Origin: Tetradesmus obliquus
Taxonomy: Eukaryota; Chlorophyta; Chlorophyceae; Sphaeropleales; Scenedesmaceae
DNA length: 64,000 bases
NCBI GenBank assembly: GCA_030272155.1
Contig: CP126197.1
Location: forward strand, 1,736,001 to 1,800,000
Direction of reading: 5' to 3'
The position numbers and the translations under genes were made by a program. This document shows, piece after piece, positions 54,622-64,000 of this stretch. The notes under the pieces were generated by a model that was not told the DNA's origin, searched no databases, and saw only the letters and a list, made by a program, of their open reading frames with translations. Positions within the stretch are counted from its first letter, which is position 1; each line of letters starts with the position of its first letter.

Positions 54622-55319
54622 ATGTGTGATGTACGGTTGGAGACTGCGACTGTGATTGTAGCTGGTGCCTGTGAAATCATGAGGATTGAGCCTTCAGCTC
54701 CATAGGGGGCGCGATCCTTCGTGCTGCTTTCAAACACGCGCTGTAGCGTTGTCAAGGCCACCCGTGCCGCATGGTGCATGGCGAGTATCCGCAGTCTTGC
54801 CTGCGGCTGTCTTGCACAATGCCTTGCAGGGCGGGGTGTCATGGTGAGCATGTGCTGATGTTGGCAGCAGCTGGGAATCATCTATCTGGGGAGTGACAAG
54901 GGCTGTTATTGTGCCGCAGCATTGCCAGAGACTGACAAGGCTGGGTGCTATCTCCTGTGTGTGTGAGTCTAGCTGCAGCATTCTGGCACTCTGTACAGTG
55001 CTTGTGGGTCACAGCAGTTGGCTGCGCAGCGTGTGCGGAGCCTGCAAGTCGCGTTGTATGCAGCGTATACAAGAGTCAGCCCAGCGTTTGGAGGTGCTTG
55101 AGCTGCTGATGGGCGCTCTGGCGCTAGCCAGCTCGCAGATTACGAAGTTGTGTTACTTGTCACTGCACACACTCTACTGTGCCAGGCCGCATGTACCATT
55201 CTTTGTCGATTACGTATCACTGAAACCTGACAGGCTGCCTTTGGCGTGCCGCGCCTTTCAACACACATCTGCCGTATTCCTGCTGGCCTCTCGTGGCCTT
55301 TTCCTTTCATAGCGGCAGC
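54622..55319. other. Intergenic stretch
   Basis: Between the glycosyltransferase and the permease, both on plus. No recognised gene; it must hold the permease promoter. Confidence 0.45.
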
Positions 55320-57451
55320 ATGAAGTGGGTACACTCGTTGAATGAGAAAGTAGCTGCCTCAAAGGTACGTTTCATAACCCCAACAACGCTCGAAGCAAGC
55401 GCGTTTGAGCAGACGTTGATCTAGGGTTGCTGGCTGCTTCGCCAGGTTGGCAGCTACTTTGAGCTCAAGCAAAGGGGCAGCACCTTCTCGACAGAGATCA
55501 GGGCTGGTATCGTCACCTTCCTGACGGTGAGCGAGCAGCGCTGGCAGCGGCCTCTGCTTGATTGCTGAACTCTGCTTTCGGACCTGTCGAGGCACAGCAA
55601 AGCTGGTCCGTGTACAAGTTTATATCCAAAGAAGCAATCCATCGACAGCAGCTGTTTGATGCCTGTAACATGCAATTGACCGGCCTGCTCCATGTGCGCC
55701 ATGTGCTGCCGTGGACCCACGTGCCTCGGGCGTGATTGGCTGGCCATGTGTGCGCCTGCCTCGCTGCGATGCAGACAAGCTACATCTTGGCAGTGAACAG
55801 TGGCATCCTGAGCGACACCGGCGGTACTTGCACGGATGCGGACTGCACGGTGCGTGTTTTGGCTGCCGTCTGGGTGGTGCTGCTGAGCTGCTGTGCAGTA
55901 CTGCTGGGAAAGCAAGGGTGGTATGCTGCGTGCTGCCAACATGCTGCCAAGGGCACCCCAGTAAATGCAAACATTTGTCTAACGTCTTGCCGTAGGCATA
56001 GTAGTAGCTGTACAGGGTGAGCGGTGGGCAATGGGCTTAGTGCCATCTGCATGGCTAGTCTGGGACAGCAGCAGTGCACGTCAGCAAACCATGCTTCACC
56101 AACTGTCAGACCACCAAACAGGGGATGTCTTGCCTTCCGTGTGCCAATATCCCTACCAACGAACCATGCAAGCCAGGCGGTTGTTTTGTTGCAAGGTATC
56201 TTGCTGGCTGTGCCGACATCTGTTTGCGCTGCCATGCTTGCTGCTGCAGGGCCCCAAGGCAGGCCAGCCCGGCTGCAGGTGGGAAGTCAGGGATGCAGCT
56301 TGTTACTTTTCAACACAACATTGTAACACGTTATCACGTGTTATTGGTGCAGCATGCATGCTTATACAAGTTCATCTTGCTGTGAACTTGGGAGTGGTCA
56401 GGCTGCAGGTGGTGTTGGCAGGCAGGGGCTGGTCCTGCAAATCCACAGCCACAGCACGCGCATCTGCTGGGGTGTTCATATTGATGTCTGTTGAGGCTTG
56501 AGACGTCCAACCACTGCTTGCGTTGAGCCAACCACTGCCCGCGTAGAGCCAAGACAAAGTGCATTTGCGTGTCTCTCTGGCTGAAGCTGGCTGCCTACAC
56601 TCCTGCTGCTGCCGCAGGTTCACAGACCCCGGGTTCCAGTCATGTGTGGTGAGTGCCCGCCGCTGCAACCCGCACTGGCTGGCGCCTGCTGTACTGCTGC
56701 TCAGCTTCTGAAAGCACGCCATGCTGCTTGCACTGCCGCCTGCATATGCTGTGCTGCCGGCTGCCATGCAGCCGTCGTCCATGACATGCGCACTCCTGCT
56801 CCTGCAACAAAGCAATTGCACATCATGCATATCGCGTACTGAAGTCGCGGGTCTCCTGCCTCCGGTCACACAGCAATTGCACTGTACTTGCCAGCTTTGC
56901 ACACCAGGCATTTTGCGTGATGCAGCCGCTGCTACATCTTCAACCTCATGTGCTGTTGCTGCATGTGCTCTGCGTGTGCTCTGCCTGTGCTGCATCATCG
57001 TCCCTGCTGCAGCAAGAAGTGCGCCGCAGCCTCATCAGCGCCACCGCAGCCACCAGCCTCATGGCCTGCTTCCTCATGGGGGCCATTGCTAACCTGCCGC
57101 TGGCAGTCGCACCAGGCATGGGGTGAGTGTGATGATGGAATGATTGCTGCTGTCTGTGTTTGGAGCCATGGCACTGAACAGCAGTCTCTACTCTGCCACT
57201 GTTTGCTGCTGTTGGTGTCTTGATGGCAGTTGAACTGCTGTCTGAATAGGAACCTGACGGTGCCTGCTGAACTGGGGACCTGCCCTGCACTGGCTGGCGC
57301 GCGCCGCGCCTCTGCTGCTGGTTCTGTCACACGGCCGTAAACTGCCAGCATCATCGCCTACTTCAGCTGCTGGATCTTGGGCTGCTGCTGTTGCAGCTGC
57401 TTGCGCCAACACCTAGCAGCTTCAACACCTTTTTCACCTCAAATTTTGGCT

Positions 57452-57489
<38 letters not shown>

Positions 57490-60400
57490 TCACTCGCAGC
57501 ATCAACGCCTACTTCACCTACTCCGTGGTGGGCTTCTACGGCACGGGCATGATCACCTACCAGCAGGCGCTGGCGGCTGTGTTCATCGAGGGCTGGATCT
57601 TCATTTTCATCTCGCTCACAGGTGCGGCCGGTGAAAGGCTCTGTTGTTGGCTCAGCCGCTGACAAGAAGGCTGGGAGGGAATGGCAAGGTTTCTAGCACC
57701 AACACGGGATGGGTGAGATCACTGCACTCTGCTCTCTTGTAGGTGCCATGTGGGCATCTTCTTCCCGCACTGCAAACAACCCAAGTTCAAAACAGCAAGC
57801 TTGTTCCTGGTGCCATCTGCTGCTGCTCTTGTTCCACAGGTGTCAGAGGCCGCATGGTGTCATTGGTGCCCAAGTCCATCATGCTGGCCACTGCGGGTGG
57901 CATTGGGCTGTTCCTGGCCTTCATTGGGCTGCAGAACAGCGAGGGCATTGGGCTGGTGACCTACAACAGCGCCACACTGGTCACACTCGGTGGGTGGACA
58001 CACATGTTTGCTGCGTACTAGTATCGGTGTGCTGTGTGATGTGAGCATGGCCTGCAACGGGCTGCAGAACAGCGAGGGCATCGGGCTGGTCACCTACAAC
58101 AGCGCCACACTGGTCGTACCTGGTGTGCTTAAACGATTGCAGTGGTAGTGTGTTGTGTTTTTGTGCGTCAACGCTTTCCTCGGGCTCAAGAACAGCGAGA
58201 GCATTAGGCTGGTGACCTACAACAGCGCCACACTCGTCACACTCGGTGAGCTTGAAGCGCAGGGCGGTGCTGTTGTTTCAACGTGTTGATCTGATCTGTT
58301 TGCGTTGCTGGACGGCTGGGCTGCAGTTGCGGTCGTTGTTGCCAATGTGGTGGCGCCCGCAGCAGCGCATCAACGCTCACCCTTGGTTGTATACATTACA
58401 TGTTGCTGCGTGTTTGATGCTGCAGGCGGCTGCCCGCGCGAGAACCGCATCTACCAGTACAGCATCGCTGACCCCAGCCCCGACGCGGTGTGCAAGATGA
58501 GCCCAGACACCAACACGCTGATGGCAGAGCTGGGCCCTCCCTCATCGTCCTTTATGTGCAAGGTGGGGAGCTCTTTTGTAAATTTGATTGCTTTTTGCAT
58601 CATAATTGTGATAAGTCGTCATCTCACCCTCATCGACCTTCATGTGCAAGGTGTGCAGATGTGCTGTGCAGCAGCTGCCATGTGTATATATGTGCCTTGC
58701 TGGAGCTTTGAGCAATTGACGCATGGTGGGTGCTGATTATGCTTCTTGTTGCCTCTTGCACAAATGCTGCAACACTGAACCAATCGCATGCGTGCACTCG
58801 ACGCAGCACAAGCCAGTGCCCTTTCAACAGCCGCTGCATCACACAGACAATGCTTGCGCTCCACTTGCCGCAGGGCAAGCGCATGCACCTGGCCACCATG
58901 TGGCTGGGCATCTGCGGGCTGACCATCATGGCTATGCTCATGGCACGGCGCGTGAAGGGAGCCATCATGGTCGGTGAGTGGCCACGCTGAAATCATTACA
59001 TTACATTACACTCAAACGAACAAATTTCACATCAGCAGCAGGTGAGCCTGCTTCAGCCTATGCTTCATAGTGAGGGGAGCCATCATGGTCGGTGAGTGGC
59101 GGCCTGCAAACCACACACATCAGCAGCAGGCAAGCCTGCCTCAGCCTATCATGCTGCTATGCTTTACTTTGAAGAAATTGTTGATTACAGATAAGGGCGG
59201 GCCTGGTGATGAGGGGTGTGCCAGCTCTGCAACACGCCAAGGGGCAACAACAGTGCAGCATAACATCGTTGCTTGCAAAAAAAGGCTTCGGCACACAAGG
59301 GTGCTGCAGCAGTTAGGGTGTGGGCTTGCTAGCTGCTGCTACCTCTAGCCGCATGCTGGTGAAGATGCTCTGGAGTCATTGCAGCAAGTGGCGTACCAAG
59401 TTGGCGCGGAGCACTCCTTCTGCCAGGAGTGATAGAGTGTGAACTCAACAGCAGGGCTGTATGGTGTATATTCAACCCAGCCGCTTTTCGTGTGCGTTTG
59501 TTCCTGCAGGCATTCTGTTCACCACCTTCATCTCGTGGATCCCCAACCACGGCGCAAGCTTTCTAGGAGCAAACTCGCAGATTCCAGGTGAGGCCGGCGC
59601 ACAGCAGTACATCTTTTTGACGCCCACTTCATCGGCTACTTCCATCTGCTTCACATGCTAAGAAACTCTGCCAACTCCATGCTAACAGCAGCCTAGGGAG
59701 GCCTCAGCATTGATTGGTGTGTTAGTGCGCGGCCCTACTACTTCCTGCAAGACCCTGTACTAGCTAGAAGGCCTGCTGCGTTGCCTATAGACAGCGGGGT
59801 GCAAGTAGTAGTGATACAGCGCCCTGCAGGCACCGGAAGACATGCAGGAACCAGCAGCTGCAGCAGCGGATGTCCCCTCCCAGCTCGTCTCGGATGCACC
59901 TGCATGCAGCGCATGCAACTGCAGCTGCCGCAGCCTCTTTACGCCGCATGCTGTGGTGTGTGCTGTGCTGCTGCAGGCGGTGCCGACCGCTACGAGTTCT
60001 TCAGGAATGTGGTGTCCGTGCCCAACGCCAAGAAGACCACGCTGGCCTGGAACTTTGACGCCTTCCACAAGTCGGAGCTGTGGGTGGCACTCATCACCTT
60101 CCTGTAAGTGGCGATGCTGTGCTTTCAAAGTAGCAGTAACACAGTGTGTCAGTGGCAGTGGGTGCAGCAGGGTGTTGACGCCTTTCACAAGTCGGAGCTG
60201 TGGGTTGCACTCATCACCTTCCTGTGAGTGGGGCTTGATCTTCTCGTTTGACTGAAGTTTGGCTGTGAGTGGTGTTTGTCACCCTCCTGTGCTTGCGGTA
60301 CCATGGCTGCAAGTGCTTGCTGTATGCTGCCGGCTAGTTTTAGCACTTTTACAAGTCGGAGCTGTGGGTGGGACTCATCACCTTCCTGTGAGTGTCACCA

Positions 60401-63400
60401 AGCTTTGCATATGCTCTCGACTGGGTTTTCCTGAATTGGAGCTTGTGATGGTGCTTTGGATGCAGCGCTGTGGATGGCGCTCATCACTTCCTGTGGGTGT
60501 GGGAGTTTGATGGGTGTTACCAGTCAAGCCATAGCCGGTTGGGCATCAGCACTCTGTTGAGCGGAAACTACTAGATACTTCATATTTTATCTCTGTATGC
60601 AGCTTGTTGCACAATGCTGCCTTCAAGGGGTGTTGCAGGACGGCTACAGGGGGGACAGCATGGGTCGCAGGCAGCGGCAGCAGTGCGTGTGGCAGCCTTG
60701 CCTTGCACCCCCCTGAAGGTTGCCTCGGGATCTGGCCGGCTGTAAGCCTTGCAGCATGTTCGTGCCTTGCTGATGGGCCCTGTCCTGCAAGCGCTTGCTG
60801 ACTGGGCTGTTGCTCTGCGCTGCCGCTGTACTGCTGCATATTCTGCTGCCTATGCACAGCTACCTGGACTTCCTGGATGCCACAGGTAGGAAAGGAGTTG
60901 GGCAGACGGTGCTACCACAGTTGTGTCAATGCATGCAGTGTGGTAGGCCCTTCCAGGACATTGAATGCAGTCGCACAGTAGCTACAGCCTGAGGCAATAG
61001 CAACAGCTGCTTCAGCAGCAGGAGCGTTGACCGCTTCTCAGGTGACTTATGCAGCACCTGCAGCTGCAGCTGGGTAGTCTAGCTGCTACGCCCACGCACG
61101 ATTTTCAGCATTACCTCTGTGACACTCCTGCCACTAGCATTGATGCTGCTGATTCTGCTGCCTTCGCTGCTGCTGCCGCCCCCAGGCACGCTGTTCAGCA
61201 TGGCATCCATGCTCAACCACCGCATCCCCGGCTTTGTGGATGAGAAGACCAAGGCCTTCCCGCGACAGGTGCGTTTGAAATGTGTTGTAACAGCCTTGCT
61301 TGGTGCAGCTGAACGTGCTGGGTTGAGCTAGTGTGGCTGAGGTGAAGCACTGTTGCAATGCTGTCCTGGAAATATTTACCAAACATCAGCCGCGCGCTGC
61401 TGCTGAATTACTTGATAAGCTGTGCTGTGCCACCGTTCTACTCACGATGTGTTCAGAGTCACCTGTCTTCAACTGTTTGCTTACTGCATCTGCCTGAGAG
61501 TAAACAGTTTCTTGCCACTTGCTGCTGCTGTTGCCTGACCACATTTATGTCGTGCACCTGCCGCATTACTGCAGCTGTTTGCGTTCTGCGTGGATGGCAT
61601 TGCCATCGTCATCGGCTCTCTGCTAGGCTGCGCACCGCTGACCGTGTACATCGAGTCCGCATCAGGTGCGGCGGCCGGCTGGTTGCCATACAAGCTGCAG
61701 GGTTTCCCACCGCGCAGCAGCAGTGTCTTCTGCATGTTTGGCTGCGTGCACCAAATGCCATGTTTCAATACATGCGCTGGGTGCGTCACCATTTTCAGAG
61801 CTCCATCAGCAATGATGTAGCAAAGCTCGCTGTAACTGGTGTGCTGTCTTTTGCCCTGGCGTTTGATGTATATGGTGGCGTCGCCAAGCGGCATGCCGAC
61901 ATGCTATCCTAGCGGCAGAAGTGAGCGCCCGTCTGTCTCTCTGTGCTGTGCTTCCTGCAGGCATTCGAGAGGGCGGCCGCACAGGCATCACTGCCCTGGT
62001 GGTGGCCTTTGGCCTCTTCCGTGTCACATAACGCTTGTCATCGCACTTATCAAAGCAATTTGTCTATGCTGTTTCCTGCAGGCATCCGCGAGGGAGGGCG
62101 CACGGGCATCACTGCGCTGGTGGTGGCCTTTGTAAGCAACACCATCAACCTGTCAACACGCATAAACTGTTATTGCACGTGCTTCCTGCAGGCATCTGAG
62201 AGGGCGGCCACACAGGCATCACTTGCAGCAGCGTCTTTGCATGCAACACAATGCAACCTGTCAACACGCATTCAACTGCTGTTGTACGTGCTGGCTGCAG
62301 GCATTCGCGAGGGCGGCCGCACAGGCACCACTGCGCTGGTGGTGGCCTTTGGCTTCTTCCGTGTCACACAATGCTTGTCATCGCACTGATCAAAGCAATT
62401 TGTCTATGCTGTTTTCCTGCAGGCATTCGTGAGGGAGGGCGCACAGGCATCACCGCCCTGGTGGTGGCCTTTGGCTTCTTCATCAGCCTCTTCTTCACAC
62501 CACTCATCGCCAGCATACCGCCATTCGCAACCGGGCCAGCGCTGGTGCTGGTGAGGCTGCTGCTCCCCGCTGCTGTGTGGTCTCTGCCTGTGCTCCCATG
62601 CAGCTGTAAGGTGGTGGCAGCACGCGCCAGCAGCTGTTCTTCAGCACAGCAGGCTGGCAGGACGCTGGTGCTGCACGCTGCTGTGGCGGCGGCTGCCTGT
62701 GTAGCTGCTGTTTTGCTCAGCACTGGGGGCTTGGGGCGTGCGCATGTGCTATGGTGATGTTGCTGTTGCGTCGCATGCTGTGCAGTGGTTGGCGTTTGTG
62801 TTTCATCCTTTTACCACCTTGGTCTTGGAAGGCAGATGATGACATCTGTGCACCTAGGCTGCAGCTACAGGCGAAGAGGTGCCTATCAGGCTGTACCAAT
62901 GCAACTGCGAATTTGCTATCATGCAGGAATCAGCGCAGCCTGCAGTTTGAGGAACAGTCAAAAGAGCAGTACTTCTTGCTGAGGCTTGTGGTGTGCGTTG
63001 TCGCTGCTTCTCGCTGTTGCACGCGCTGTGCAGGTTGGTGATGATGAAGAGCCTGGTGGGCATCTGCTGTGATGCTGGCACTGCTGTGCTTGTCATGACG
63101 CTGTTATTGTGTTGCTGTGTTGCTGTGTCACTGCTGCTGCGCAGGTTGGCGCCATGATGATGGAAAACCTGGTGGACATTGACTGGGCTGATGTCAGGGT
63201 GAGTTCGTTCGACCAACGTTTGGGCAGCAGCAGCAGAGGGCCCTGGCAGGCCTATCGCACGGCGGCTTCCCCAAAGTGACATGCACAGCAGATTTATCGT
63301 TTGGTATTGTCAGTCATCACTGCCATTGATGATTGCCTGACACAACTGCACATCAGGCTCCTGCTGCTGCAACCCCATTCACTGCTTTGCCTGAAGCGCT

Positions 63401-63912
63401 CCGGGATTCCTTCCTATGATGTATCAAATGCTGCCCATACCTGTTGCAGCATGCTGTGCCTGCCTTCACCACCATCATGATCATGCCCCTGCTGCCACCC
63501 TGACTCCTTTGCTGCACTGCTTTCCCTTGCTGTTGCTGCTCCTTCATCCTCCCTGCAGCACGTAGTGATCGCCTTCATCACCATCGTGACCACGCCCCTG
63601 CTGCCATCATCTGACTGGTCTGTGTGCTGCCCCCTTCCATCCTCAACTACTGCTTTGCTCTCCTCGCAGCACGCTGTGCCTGCCTTCATCACCATCGTGA
63701 CCATGCCCATGACTTACTCCATCGCTTACGGAGTCATCGCCGGCTGCTGCAGCTACATCGTGCTGTACCTCGGCAACTTCCTGCTGGACCTGATTGGTGT
63801 GGCGCTCGGCAGGGACTCAATTCAAAACGTGTTATATAACAACTGCCCCGAAGCCTTCCAGGACAAGATGAAGACGCCGGTGCCCTTCAAGAGCCCCAGT
63901 GCAGTGCTGCAG
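55320..63912 (+). CDS. Azg-type purine (adenine-guanine/hypoxanthine) permease, 18 exons, 3' end outside the window
   Basis: Exons: 55320-55364, 55446-55526, 55775-55849, 56250-56278, 56618-56648, 57013-57122, 57500-57621, 57840-57989, 58426-58562, 58874-58973, 59510-59587, 59977-60103, 60860-60885, 61186-61268, 61575-61665, 62423-62550, 63145-63198 and 63670-63912; 570 residues so far, all phases consistent. Azg proteins are plasma-membrane nucleobase-proton symporters of the NAT/NCS2 fold. The order matches plant AZG1 throughout: [113 protein letters not shown], and [20 protein letters not shown]. Three tiny exons (26-31 bases) are needed. The last visible exon already reaches the usual C-terminus ([15 protein letters not shown]) and extends about 45 residues further. 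Confidence 0.92.
58058..59092 (+). repeat. Copies of permease exon 8, 9 and 10 3' ends
   Basis: 58058-58123 and 58173-58247 repeat the end of exon 8 ([18 protein letters not shown]; Leu and Lys/Ser variants). 58627-58650 repeats the end of exon 9 (TFMCK and GTG). 59070-59092 repeats the end of exon 10 (GAIMVG and GTGAGT). Each lies downstream of its parent exon. Confidence 0.85.
60175..60492 (+). repeat. Three copies of the permease exon 12 3' end
   Basis: 60175-60223, 60347-60388 and 60463-60492 repeat [14 protein letters not shown] and its donor. They diverge and shorten with distance from the true exon at 59977-60103. Confidence 0.85.
61962..62360 (+). repeat. Four upstream copies of permease exon 16 start
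   Basis: Copies begin at about 61962, 62083, 62193 and 62302, spaced 109-121 bases; the true exon begins at 62423. Each has a CCTGCAG- or GCTGCAG-type acceptor and [16 protein letters not shown]-like reading. None continues into [14 protein letters not shown]. Confidence 0.9.
63034..63605 (+). repeat. Upstream copies of permease exons 17 and 18
   Basis: 63034-63064 repeats the start of exon 17 (the [12 protein letters not shown] coding region) with indels. 63450-63485 and 63559-63605 repeat the start of exon 18 ([13 protein letters not shown]) after TTGCAG and CTGCAG acceptors. Confidence 0.85.
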
Positions 63913-64000
63913 GTGGGTGACAGCGCATGCTGCATTGCTTAGCTTGTGACGTATCTTGCATTGGTGCCAACGAAATGGGCCTGCGCCAGGGGGCGTCCAT
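63913..64000 (+). other. Start of the last permease intron or 3' region
   Basis: GTGGGT donor after LQ, then unresolved sequence to the window edge. Confidence 0.5.

Noticed and set aside
58987-59008. ATTAC pentamer run as a LINE insertion in the permease intron
   Set aside because: Only three or four units and no adjoining element sequence; noted merely as a possible remnant.

Overview
The window is nuclear DNA of a green alga. Genes are split into many small exons with GT-AG introns. Protein families include an Azg-type purine permease, SEL1L/Hrd3, NDUFS4, Vps55, a cyclic-nucleotide phosphodiesterase and a mitochondrial PDK/BCKDK kinase. CAG/CTG repeats are very abundant and encode Ser, Gln and Ala runs. 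A chlorophycean such as a Sphaeropleales member fits best; that placement is inference.

Layout. 1-8848 is a head-to-tail array of a 4282-bp unit, just over two copies and apparently identical where read. Each full unit carries a Tc1/mariner-IS630-like transposase (DD38E) split by one intron. That intron is almost filled by an antisense ORF with a Vsr/DUF559-like nuclease motif. A short LINE-like 3' end with a TGTAA-type tail follows. A 17-bp minisatellite (about 9650-10255) precedes a minus-strand gene of ten exons (17030-10277) for a diverged Hsp70-like ATPase with a long Ala/Pro tail; its second intron holds a 527-bp AGGC/TGGC tract. Next come an LRR protein (19008-20693, plus), with a fragment of a related gene on the other strand at about 18020-17915, and an ankyrin-like gene (23632-21695, minus).

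The right part is dense with genes I could assemble exon by exon with phases that agree: the PDK/BCKDK kinase (24461-29211, plus), SEL1L/Hrd3 (29982-38594, plus), NDUFS4 (41985-39715, minus) divergent from Vps55 (42537-44580, plus), a cyclic nucleotide phosphodiesterase (47842-50401, plus), a GT11-like fucosyltransferase (51737-54571, plus), and an Azg-type purine permease (55320 to beyond the window end, plus, 18 exons visible). These are unrelated housekeeping functions: mitochondrial metabolism, ER quality control, endosomal sorting, signalling, glycosylation and nucleobase uptake. They do not form a cluster with one job.

Two patterns deserve attention. First, nearly every multi-exon gene from 24 kb onward carries decayed tandem copies of its own exon edges inside the adjoining introns, each with a splice-site-like end (called exon echoes here). 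Second, the transposase intron carries a nuclease-like ORF on the opposite strand, which looks like a nested mobile or regulatory module.
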